Assembly: GCA_046590885.1 (NCBI GenBank)
Contig: JBKJTS010000250.1
Coordinates: 1 to 12,852 of the forward strand
Direction of reading: 5' to 3'
DNA from: Ga0077554 sp046590885
GTDB lineage: Bacteria > Pseudomonadota > Gammaproteobacteria > Ga0077554 > Ga007554
Length of the DNA stretch: 12,852 nucleotides
Shown here: positions 6,886 through 12,599 of the stretch, one piece after another
Numbering within the stretch: position 1 is the stretch's first letter
Layout of the letters: the number at the start of each line of letters is the position of its first letter
The notes under the pieces: generated by a model
The model's database searches: none
The model's input: only the letters and a program-made list of their open reading frames with translations
Told to the model about the DNA's origin: nothing
Position numbers and translations under genes: made by a program

Positions 6886-8088
6886 CTATGGACCAAGAAG
6901 CTCGCTTACAGGTTTGAGTGATTCCACACGGTCACAAATTACTTTAATAATGGCGATCAACGGCGCGCCCAGAAGTAATCCCCAGATCCCCCAAAGCCAA
7001 CCAAAAAATAATAAAGAAATAAATAGTACGGCGGCATTAACGCGGGACAGCCGACTCTGCAACCATGTCATGAATATTGAGCCAATTATAGTAGCTACCA
7101 AAAGCGATGCGCCTGCAATCATCAGCGCTTCCAGTAATGTTCCGAATTGAATGAATGCTGCTATACCACTTAAAATAGCAAACATTACCGGGCCCAGATA
7201 AGGGATAAAGTGAAGCACACCTCCAATCACACCCCATACTCCCGCTTGCTCCATACCCAGCGCTTCGAATGCCAGCCATGTACCAATTGCAACCAGAATA
7301 TTTGATCCCATTATGGCGAATAAATAACGCTGAATCTGAATATCAACTTCCTGGAGAATTCGCACTGCATCCTTTTTATGAGATAGGGACGGTCCCACTA
7401 GTTGCACTAACTTCCGACGAAAATGTTCCCCCGAAGCCAGCAAGAAATAAGCAAGCAGCAATACAATGGGAGTTTGAGATATCACTAGAATGAGGGGGGC
7501 GGATTGAGCAAAAAGATAATCCCGCCACCAACTACCGGGTTCGCGTGCCTGAATTGAAACTGCAGGCAGAGAGGGCTTCGCAGAAGCATTCGCTCCCGTA
7601 GCATCGGCAGCAGCCTTCTGGAGTTCAGTAGCAGCTTCCTGAATTTTCTCGAATGCTGTAGGTCCGGAATCTCGTGCATCACTTACATGTTGCCGTACTT
7701 TACGCGCGGCTTCTGGAAGCTTTTCAATCATCTCTTCAGCATCATTCTTTAATGAAATTGCGAGCCAGGACGCTGCAGCAATTAAAATAATCAGCACAAG
7801 GGCCGCGCCAACTGCACGGGGAATATGATGGGCCTTAAGCCAGTCCACAATCGGATGTAAAGCATAGCTCGTAAGAATTCCAATCAAAAGAGGAATGAAA
7901 AAGGCACGACCAAAATAAAGTGCTGCTACGCTAGCTATGACAGCGAGAATTCCTACTCCCACTGTCATCATCACTGTGGGGGAGGTCGACAAAGGTACTG
8001 CGGGAGCTGGCTCAGGAGTGGAGTCTGCCACCCAGACCTCAGATTCAATGTCAGGGCTTTTGTCTGGCAGGCTCACAGTTGTACTCAT
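6886..8088 (-). CDS. AI-2E-family transporter (YdiK/PerM-like permease)
   Basis: This 400-residue polytopic inner-membrane protein has the PF01594 hallmarks: an N-terminal pair of helices around 40-80 (FGRAFFIPLLIGILTSYAL.P.VDWL), a third at 92-113, a soluble segment (about 115-190) rich in Ala and Glu, and a C-terminal membrane bundle with HFIPYLGP (293-300) and GWLWGIWGLLLGAPL (363-377). The family is named for autoinducer-2 export, but members have been shown or proposed to do other jobs, including cation/proton exchange, so AI-2 transport should not be assumed. An acidic, Pro-rich cytoplasmic tail of about 38 residues precedes the first helix. The ATG overlaps the stop of the ferritin-like gene (ATGA, 8085-8088) and lacks its own ribosome site, so its translation is probably coupled to that gene. 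Confidence 0.92.
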   Translation of the reverse strand: MSTTVSLPDKSPDIESEVWVADSTPEPAPAVPLSTSPTVMMTVGVGILAVIASVAALYFGRAFFIPLLIGILTSYALHPIVDWLKAHHIPRAVGAALVLIILIAAASWLAISLKNDAEEMIEKLPEAARKVRQHVSDARDSGPTAFEKIQEAATELQKAAADATGANASAKPSLPAVSIQAREPGSWWRDYLFAQSAPLILVISQTPIVLLLAYFLLASGEHFRRKLVQLVGPSLSHKKDAVRILQEVDIQIQRYLFAIMGSNILVAIGTWLAFEALGMEQAGVWGVIGGVLHFIPYLGPVMFAILSGIAAFIQFGTLLEALMIAGASLLVATIIGSIFMTWLQSRLSRVNAAVLFISLLFFGWLWGIWGLLLGAPLIAIIKVICDRVESLKPVSELLGP

Positions 8089-8657
8089 GTTATAGCAGAC
8101 GAGAACGGCACATTTAAATCAGGCTGCACATCGGGCAAAAGATCTGCCAGCTCATCGGCATGCTCTTCTTCCATAGCAAGAATTGACTCTAATAAACAAC
8201 GTGTAGTTGGATCGTCATCACCCACGAACTGGATAAATTCCCGGTAGCTGTCAATAGCGATACGTTCAGCAATAAGATCTTCTCTAATCATATCAAGCAA
8301 AGTAGTACCTTCCACATATTCCGCATGACTGCGACTGGTCAGGCCTTCTGGGGAAAAATTCGGCTCCCCCCCCAACTGAACAATGCGCTCGGCGAGTTGA
8401 TCGGCGTGTGCTTGCTCTTGATTTGAATGCAGCAGAAATTCATTGGCGATGCCTTTAGATTGCATGCCTCTTGCCATAAAGTGATGACGCCGATAGCGAA
8501 GAACACAAATAATTTCTGTTGCTAGAGAATCATTTAGTAATTTAAGGACCAACTGTCTATCTGCACTATAGCCAGCTGTAACAGCACCTTCCTCAATGTG
8601 CTCACGTGCGCGCTGACGTAAAGTTTTAACATCGGTAAGAAATTTTTCTTTTTCCAT
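8085..8657 (-). CDS. Ferritin-like/bacterioferritin-type diiron protein
   Basis: The 190-residue protein is a four-helix ferritin-like domain with the expected diiron ligands: Glu48 (LATEII), Glu81 and His84 (NQEQAH), Glu131 (EDLIAERIAIDSY), and Glu163 with His166 (MEEEHADEL). This two-ExxH arrangement fits bacterioferritin and related ferroxidases, which oxidise Fe(II) and limit Fenton chemistry. It is longer than bacterioferritin (about 158 residues), with about 30 extra N-terminal and about 20 C-terminal residues, so I call it a bacterioferritin-related ferritin-like protein rather than Bfr itself. A heme-ligating Met could not be assigned. GAGGGTGG before the ATG at 8657 sets the start. 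It lies 78 bases after the BON gene and overlaps the AI-2E permease gene. A run of eight G codes for GlyGly near residue 96. Confidence 0.87.
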   Translation of the reverse strand: MEKEKFLTDVKTLRQRAREHIEEGAVTAGYSADRQLVLKLLNDSLATEIICVLRYRRHHFMARGMQSKGIANEFLLHSNQEQAHADQLAERIVQLGGEPNFSPEGLTSRSHAEYVEGTTLLDMIREDLIAERIAIDSYREFIQFVGDDDPTTRCLLESILAMEEEHADELADLLPDVQPDLNVPFSSAIT

Positions 8658-8735
8658 GCCACCCTCGACAACTATTATTGATGCTATGAATTAATCAATC
8701 TTCAACCATAAAACATTAGGCAATGGAATTTTTGA

Positions 8736-9047
8736 TTATTTAATATGCATGTCGTTTTTGATAGACTTTACCCCATCCACGCGACGTGCAATTTCAACGG
8801 CTTTATTGATTCTTTCTTGGGAGCTCACAAACCCACTTAATTGCACAACACCCTTGAATGTCTCCACATTAATTTCACCAGATTTCAATCCTTGATCCTC
8901 AAGAATGGCGGCTTTAACTTTTGTGGTAATTACAGCATCATCAATAAACTCTCCGGCGCTTTCCTGTTTTTCAGCAGATGCACATCCCAGCATGAACATT
9001 ACGCTGAGCGCAATAAAGAAAGTGGAAATACTTTTATATATGTTCAT
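8736..9047 (-). CDS. BON-domain lipoprotein
   Basis: The product is 103 residues from the ATG at 9047. That start has GGAG nine bases upstream; the in-frame ATG at 9053 is only three bases from the same GGAG, and a TTG at 9062 overlaps it. A signal with lipobox MLGC (Cys22) makes it a lipoprotein. The mature part is a single BON domain (about 36-101) with DDAVITTKVKAAIL, VETFKGVVQLSGFVSS and the closing ARRVDGVKSIKNDMHIK. BON domains bind phospholipid or envelope components; OsmY and DolP are periplasmic relatives tied to osmotic stress and outer-membrane integrity. Most single-BON lipoproteins of this size have no known function. It is probably the first gene of an operon with the ferritin-like and AI-2E genes. 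Confidence 0.9.
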   Translation of the reverse strand: MNIYKSISTFFIALSVMFMLGCASAEKQESAGEFIDDAVITTKVKAAILEDQGLKSGEINVETFKGVVQLSGFVSSQERINKAVEIARRVDGVKSIKNDMHIK

Positions 9048-9143
9048 ATTCATAGTCTCCAAATAATTAGCGGGATTTGTAATGGCATTTCAGTTGGGTA
9101 AAATTTTCCTATGGCCTAACAGACAGCCTCTATACTTTTAAAA

Positions 9144-9171
9144 ATTATAAATACCTTTAAAAGAGTGAAAA
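9144..9171 (-). promoter_or_regulatory. Candidate promoter for the BON-ferritin-AI-2E operon
   Basis: On the minus strand a perfect -10 box TATAAT (9144-9149) is preceded, after 16 bases, by TTTTCA (9166-9171; 4 of 6 matches to TTGACA). Transcription would start near 9137, giving a 90-base leader before the BON gene start. Confidence 0.4.
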
Positions 9172-9245
9172 CCTAAATTAATAGAGCTTTTTTGATTCAG
9201 TTATTATTTATTAAGTTAACTATATTAAAGAATATAGATGGGTGC

Positions 9246-9281
9246 GATTCCTTTCTGTGCGTTCGCGCACAGAAAGGAATC
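9246..9281. repeat. Perfect 16-bp inverted repeat with TTCG loop
   Basis: GATTCCTTTCTGTGCG (9246-9261) and CGCACAGAAAGGAATC (9266-9281) are perfect reverse complements around a TTCG tetraloop. No T-tract follows on either strand, so it is not a standard terminator. As RNA it would form one very stable hairpin. As DNA it could be an operator, a repetitive extragenic element or part of a small RNA. Confidence 0.95.
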
Positions 9282-9371
9282 CTACTTATCAAACTTGTTC
9301 TTCAAGTAGATAGCTTTTAACACGCGGTAAATCGTTGCGAATAACCGTATTAACTCATAAAGTGATCTTTA

Positions 9372-9406
9372 ACAGGCCAATGATCATTAAATGATCATTG
9401 GCCTGT
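9372..9406. repeat. Perfect 35-bp palindrome upstream of the regulator promoter
   Basis: The arms ACAGGCCAATGATCATT (9372-9388) and AATGATCATTGGCCTGT (9390-9406) are 17-base reverse complements around a single A. There is no T-tract on either side. Its centre lies near -72 from the start predicted by the promoter at 9425-9454, a spacing typical of class I Crp-family activation, but the perfect dyad is longer than known Crp/Fnr sites. Confidence 0.95.
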
Positions 9407-9424
9407 GGGGAAAAATGACTTCTA

Positions 9425-9454
9425 TTGACAAAATTAAGGAATTTATCTGATAAT
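9425..9454 (+). promoter_or_regulatory. Candidate sigma70 promoter for the Crp-like regulator gene
   Basis: A perfect -35 TTGACA (9425-9430) and GATAAT (9449-9454; 5 of 6 matches to TATAAT) are 18 bases apart. The predicted start near 9461 leaves a leader of about 280 bases before the TTG start codon, long for a simple gene, so a second promoter nearer the gene is possible. Confidence 0.45.
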
Positions 9455-9740
9455 TAAAAAAAGTTCAGTGCGTTGGCCTACATAAATAATGTCGGCTGAA
9501 GAGGGGGATTGTAGCCACAGTAACTCTTTTATATAAATATGGGTTTTTGTTTTGCTAACGGTTATACGAAATCAACCAAAATATGGATGTTATGAGCGAT
9601 TTATCATAATACCTGGTTCATAATAATTTCACACATTATGAGGGAAAATGGATACTGTAAGTCGCGGATTCGTGACGTTTCACTCTACAGCTCCTTAAAT
9701 TGTAGGGTCGTAAATTCTAACTAATGACCCGGAGAATAAT

Positions 9741-10526
9741 TTGACTTCCCTGCACGATCCTCGACAAAACAATTTGCTTGCAGCATTGCCGACGATCGAA
9801 TTTGAACGGCTGCTTCCCCATCTTGAAATCACCGCAATGTCTCGTGGCGAAATACTCTATGAGTCGGGTGATCAACTGCAACATGTATACTTTCCAACCA
9901 CCTCCATTATCTCTCTGCATTATGTAACGGAGGATGGGTCTTCAGCCGAGATCGCGGGCGTGGGAAAGGAAGGAATGTTTGGGGTTTCACTCTTCATGGG
10001 CAGCAACACCACACCCAGAAGTGCTGCTATACAAACAGCGGGGCATGCTTACCGACTTAAAGCACGGATCTTGATGGAAGAGTTTAACCGAGCTCAAGGA
10101 CGACGTGCAGGGGTGATGCAGCGCTTGCTGCTCCGTTATACACAAGCCCTGATCACGCAAATGTCACAAACTGCTGTATGTAATCGCCATCATTTACTGG
10201 ATCAACAACTCTGTCGGTGGTTACTTACAACGCTTGATCGGTTGCCTTCGAACGAGCTCGTTATGACCCAAGAACTGGTAGCCAACATGCTTGGGGTTCG
10301 GCGTGAAGGAGTTACTGAAGCCGCTGGAAAGCTACAGAATGCCGGCATTATCAGTTATCGGCGCGGCCATATTACAGTGCTTGACCGACGTGGTTTAGAA
10401 GCTAATGCATGCGAATGCTATAAAGTAGTCAAGCAGGAATTTGATCGACTCTTATTGGATCTTCATATGCCACACCCCCCGCACCCTGCCCCTACCCCCC
10501 GCCCTCCTCTTGAAGCGCGAGAATAA
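9741..10526 (+). CDS. Crp/Fnr-family transcriptional regulator
   Basis: This 261-residue regulator has an N-terminal cyclic-nucleotide-binding-type beta barrel (about 20-115), a dimer helix (about 123-150) and a C-terminal winged helix-turn-helix (about 173-215) with MTQELVANMLGVRREGVTEA and recognition helix residues near 186-199. A PRSA stretch (residues 92-95) resembles the Arg-Ser-Ala phosphate contact of CRP, but the usual Gly-Glu of the pocket is GMFGVS here, and there are no N-terminal FNR-type cysteines. The effector is therefore unknown. An unusual Pro/His-rich tail (PHPPHPAPTPRPP, 244-256) follows the domain. The start is TTG at 9741, with GGAG seven bases upstream. A six-codon ORF (ATG 9724) ends in TGA overlapping that TTG, so initiation may be coupled to it. 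It is the only plus-strand gene among the minus-strand stress genes, which makes it a candidate local regulator. Confidence 0.9.
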   Translation: MTSLHDPRQNNLLAALPTIEFERLLPHLEITAMSRGEILYESGDQLQHVYFPTTSIISLHYVTEDGSSAEIAGVGKEGMFGVSLFMGSNTTPRSAAIQTAGHAYRLKARILMEEFNRAQGRRAGVMQRLLLRYTQALITQMSQTAVCNRHHLLDQQLCRWLLTTLDRLPSNELVMTQELVANMLGVRREGVTEAAGKLQNAGIISYRRGHITVLDRRGLEANACECYKVVKQEFDRLLLDLHMPHPPHPAPTPRPPLEARE

Positions 10527-10606
10527 TCCTCACGAGCCGTGAAGTATGCACCATCACAACTTTCACATTTCTGCAGCCGACAAAGTAATATTTTATTCAT
10601 CAGGCT

Positions 10607-10637
10607 CTTTGCTATTGATTAACAACCAATAGCAAAG
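10607..10637. terminator. Hairpin between convergent genes, probable bidirectional terminator
   Basis: CTTTGCTATTG (10607-10617) and CAATAGCAAAG (10627-10637) form a perfect 11-bp stem around ATTAACAAC. It lies 80 bases after the regulator stop and 59 bases after the stop of the converging YqjK-like gene, the right place for a shared terminator. Neither side has a clear T-tract. Confidence 0.6.
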
Positions 10638-10696
10638 TGAAAAATAGGGTAAATTCTGTAAGGGAAATCAACTCCATATTGGTATTGGTTATAATA

Positions 10697-11110
10697 TTAA
10701 TGTAAGGGTTGAGGGTTTGAAATTGAGGCTGTACTAACGCTACTTGTTCTAGGCGTCGGAGTTTGGGGCAATAGTGTAGCTAAAGTGCGTCCCATGGCTA
10801 CAACTTTAAATACCTTCGCCAGGAATTGCTCTATTCTTACCATGGCTGTTTGAGCAGCCGGGGGCACTTTAGAAGAGGGAGCATTAATAGGTATGGCCCG
10901 AGGACGTCGTGTCAATAACCCAATAGCTACACCCACACCTGCATAGCTTATCAATGCTGTAGGAGAAACGAGTTTCTGCCTTACATTATGCTTCAGTAAG
11001 ATAGTGCGTTCGCTCATATTAAGTCTACGTATATTAATTTTCCGTTCTAATAGTTCAATTTGCGCAGCAAGCTCAGATTTTCCCCCATTATTTCCATCAT
11101 GTATTGCCAT
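10697..11110 (-). CDS. YqjK-like small membrane-associated protein
   Basis: The 137-residue product has a charged N-terminal helix (SELAAQIELLERKINIRRLNMSE), a single hydrophobic segment (about 50-66) followed by TRRPRA, a second amphipathic stretch (FLAKVFKVVAMGRTLATLL, 96-114), and a Ser/Thr/Pro tail. I recognise no strong family by sequence. The call rests on context: it is third after DUF883 and holin-superfamily genes, exactly as yqjK follows yqjD and yqjE in Escherichia coli, and its layout (charged helix, membrane segment, basic helix) is like YqjK, though it is about 40 residues longer. AAGGA precedes the ATG at 11110, and its start overlaps the end of the holin-like gene by 14 bases. 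Function unknown; the call could be wrong at family level. Confidence 0.6.
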   Translation of the reverse strand: MAIHDGNNGGKSELAAQIELLERKINIRRLNMSERTILLKHNVRQKLVSPTALISYAGVGVAIGLLTRRPRAIPINAPSSKVPPAAQTAMVRIEQFLAKVFKVVAMGRTLATLLPQTPTPRTSSVSTASISNPQPLH

Positions 11111-11528
11111 TGTTATTTCCTTTTATGGGTACCTCTGAATGCAAGCTACGAAGCGTGGCAGGCCAGCCCAGATGACGACTTTTACTTCGTATTGAATTAT
11201 ATAAAAAAGCCGCAAGGCCAAGGTTGGCTAAAACTCCTAGTAAAATAGCCAAGCTTGTCATGACGCCCAAGTAAATCAACCAAAGTATAACGGCACTGAG
11301 CAGGCCTAACCATGCACTAACTAAAAGAAGCGCGATAAGAACCCCGCTTATTACCATTGAGACTAAACTTTTACCCGCTTGCTGAGTCTCTAAAGCCACC
11401 AGCTGGAAGCGATCATGAACCAAGCCCTCAAACTCCTTCCATAACGCCTTAGCGTCCTTCAATAGGGAGGTTCCCTCACCTACAGGTTCCTGCGCAGGCG
11501 ATATATCTGGAGCGGGATGTGGTGTCAT
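11097..11528 (-). CDS. YqjE-like membrane protein of the holin-X superfamily (PF07332)
   Basis: This 143-residue protein has a Pro-rich N-terminus, an amphipathic helix with LWKEFEGLVHDRFQLVALETQQAGKS-type residues (29-54), and two long membrane segments (about 55-83 and 85-112), then a basic tail. The pattern of an LHDR-like helix followed by two transmembrane helices is that of the family often named phage holin superfamily III (YqjE), which in chromosomes is linked to DUF883 genes rather than phage lysis. No lysis genes are nearby. The start at 11528 has GAGG eight bases upstream, and that ribosome site overlaps the stop of the DUF883 gene (CGC-TGA-GGT), so the two are tightly coupled. The downstream YqjK-like gene overlaps by 14 bases. 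Confidence 0.82.
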   Translation of the reverse strand: MTPHPAPDISPAQEPVGEGTSLLKDAKALWKEFEGLVHDRFQLVALETQQAGKSLVSMVISGVLIALLLVSAWLGLLSAVILWLIYLGVMTSLAILLGVLANLGLAAFLYNSIRSKSRHLGWPATLRSLHSEVPIKGNNNGNT

Positions 11529-11536
11529 GATTTACC

Positions 11537-11890
11537 TCAGCGAGAGCTAACTAAACGGCTAAGTAAAAACCCAACAGCTACAGCTATCCCAATAGATGTT
11601 AATGGATTCTCACGAACATAATCCCGCGATGCTTCAGTTGCACGTGCTTGCGCTGCTTTCAACTGTTCACCTTTAACACCCATTGTATCCGCTGCACTTG
11701 CTGCCGCACCGGCCAATTTATCCACTACGTTATGAGCCCCGGCAGCTACACGATCAACCGCAGGACGAGCTGCTTCTGATGCTTTATCGATAGCATGATG
11801 GGCCCCACTGGTAGCATTTTCGACCTTATTATTCACATTCTTTCCCATCGAACCAGGATTTGATGACAAATTGCTGTTACTTGTATCCAT
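11537..11890 (-). CDS. DUF883 (ElaB/YgaM/YqjD-like) membrane-anchored protein
   Basis: The 117-residue protein has a polar, repeat-like helical body and one C-terminal membrane anchor (YVRENPLTSIGIAVAVGFLL, about 91-110), the typical layout of YqjD. In E. coli YqjD, ElaB and YgaM are stationary-phase, RpoS-dependent inner-membrane proteins; YqjD binds ribosomes through its N-terminal part and may sequester them. An internal repeat of GAHHAIDKASEA and GAHNVVDKLAGA (30-41 and 51-62) is visible. AAGGAG precedes the ATG at 11890. It is first in the trio with the YqjE- and YqjK-like genes and follows the 25-residue membrane peptide gene at a 71-base interval. The membrane topology is confident; ribosome binding is inferred only from the family. 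Confidence 0.88.
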   Translation of the reverse strand: MDTSNSNLSSNPGSMGKNVNNKVENATSGAHHAIDKASEAARPAVDRVAAGAHNVVDKLAGAAASAADTMGVKGEQLKAAQARATEASRDYVRENPLTSIGIAVAVGFLLSRLVSSR

Positions 11891-11961
11891 GATATTCTCC
11901 TTAAATTATTACCAACCAATAAATCAAATTAACTTACATCCTGCACACTATTTAATTAAAA

Positions 11962-12039
11962 TTAATTAAAAAAGAAATAAATAATAATTAAAATAATTGC
12001 TGGCACTCCAAGAAGCCACCCTATCAAATATTTACCCAT
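11962..12039 (-). CDS. 25-residue single-pass membrane peptide
   Basis: From ATG 12039 to TAA 11962 the frame encodes MGKYLIGWLLGVPAIILIII followed by YFFFN, a single hydrophobic helix with a Gly/Trp/Leu/Pro signature (IGWLLGVPA) and a lysine near the N-terminus. AAGGA eight bases before the ATG is a good ribosome site. I do not know a named family, although GWLLGVP-type short membrane proteins look familiar; treat that as a recollection, not a database result. It sits 71 bases upstream of the DUF883 gene on the same strand, and an FNR-like site lies about 87 bases upstream of its start, so it likely belongs to that operon. It falls below normal gene-finding length limits. Confidence 0.6.
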   Translation of the reverse strand: MGKYLIGWLLGVPAIILIIIYFFFN

Positions 12040-12125
12040 TGTGAAATCCTTTACTTAAAAGGGTTGCTCGGATGCATACGAAATCCGTCTGAAACAGAAT
12101 GCGTATGCTTATAACTTTCCCGCCC

Positions 12126-12139
12126 TTGAAATCTATCAA
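12126..12139 (-). promoter_or_regulatory. FNR/Crp-type dyad upstream of the membrane-peptide/DUF883 operon
   Basis: TTGAA-ATCT-ATCAA matches the FNR-family dyad TTGAT-N4-ATCAA at nine of ten positions. It lies about 87-100 bases before the start of the 25-residue membrane peptide gene and 240 bases before the DUF883 start. Position and quality make it the better of the two candidate sites in the window. Confidence 0.4.
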
Positions 12140-12548
12140 GAGAAATGGATAAAGCTTGATCTAAGTGTAGTTATTGGGGGATGGAAAGTCAGTACGCTGA
12201 CGCACATATAATATAAAAACTTATTTTTCTTAAATTAAAAGGACAATAGAGGAGGCGATTCGGGTTAAGCAATGTGATTCAACTATGAGACTGTCTGGCT
12301 TAGGGAATCGTTTCGAGAGCAAAGCCAGGACTTGGGGTATAAACTGGGTGGGGGAACACAGTTTTCCGCAAAAAATAAGAAGGGTAATCTATACTAAATG
12401 ACAAATTTTACGGAAAAATGGGGCGTCCTCTCACTATTGAATTTGATTCGACCTAAGCCCGACAGGCTCCTAGCATCCCTCCAGGTGGCGGATACACCTC
12501 TATTTACAAATAAGGTAATAAAGCACATAACTACTGGCTTCAAAAGGA

Positions 12549-12561
12549 GCCTTTTAAAGGC
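12549..12561 (-). terminator. Short hairpin, possible terminator of the thioinosine phosphorylase gene
   Basis: Read on the minus strand, GCCTT and AAGGC form a 5-bp stem around TAA, extended by one G-U pair and followed by TCCTTTTG. It lies 38 bases after the phosphorylase stop. The stem is short, so support is weak. Confidence 0.3.
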
Positions 12562-12599
12562 CATTTTCAGTTTTATACGAATGTCAAAATTGTGGGAGC

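Larger units (their letters stand above)
9048..9740. other. Divergent intergenic region with palindromes between BON operon and regulator gene
   Basis: This 690-base gap lies between divergent genes and so needs no terminators, yet it contains two perfect long inverted repeats (9246-9281, 9372-9406) and a third weak hairpin (9282-9309). Candidate promoters face outward on either side (9144-9171 minus, 9425-9454 plus). A 16-codon ORF at 9648-9698 (plus), with AGGG four bases before its ATG, could be a leader peptide but is weakly supported. Confidence 0.6.
12040..12599. other. Intergenic region before the thioinosine phosphorylase gene
   Basis: This gap holds an FNR-like site (12126-12139), a GCATACG/CGTATGC inverted repeat (12074-12080 and 12102-12108), a GTCAG-TACG-CTGAC dyad (12188-12201), and a set of short hairpins from 12456 to 12561. 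A 95-codon plus-strand frame starting at 12398 overlaps the phosphorylase gene end antisense and is not convincing. Confidence 0.55.

Noticed and set aside
6854..7493. Plus-strand frames of 74-98 codons
   Set aside because: They are antisense to the AI-2E permease gene, without ribosome sites or family resemblance.
11097..11528. Prophage signal from a holin-superfamily gene
   Set aside because: The family name is misleading: no lysis, capsid or integrase genes are nearby, and the gene sits in a yqjDEK-like operon.
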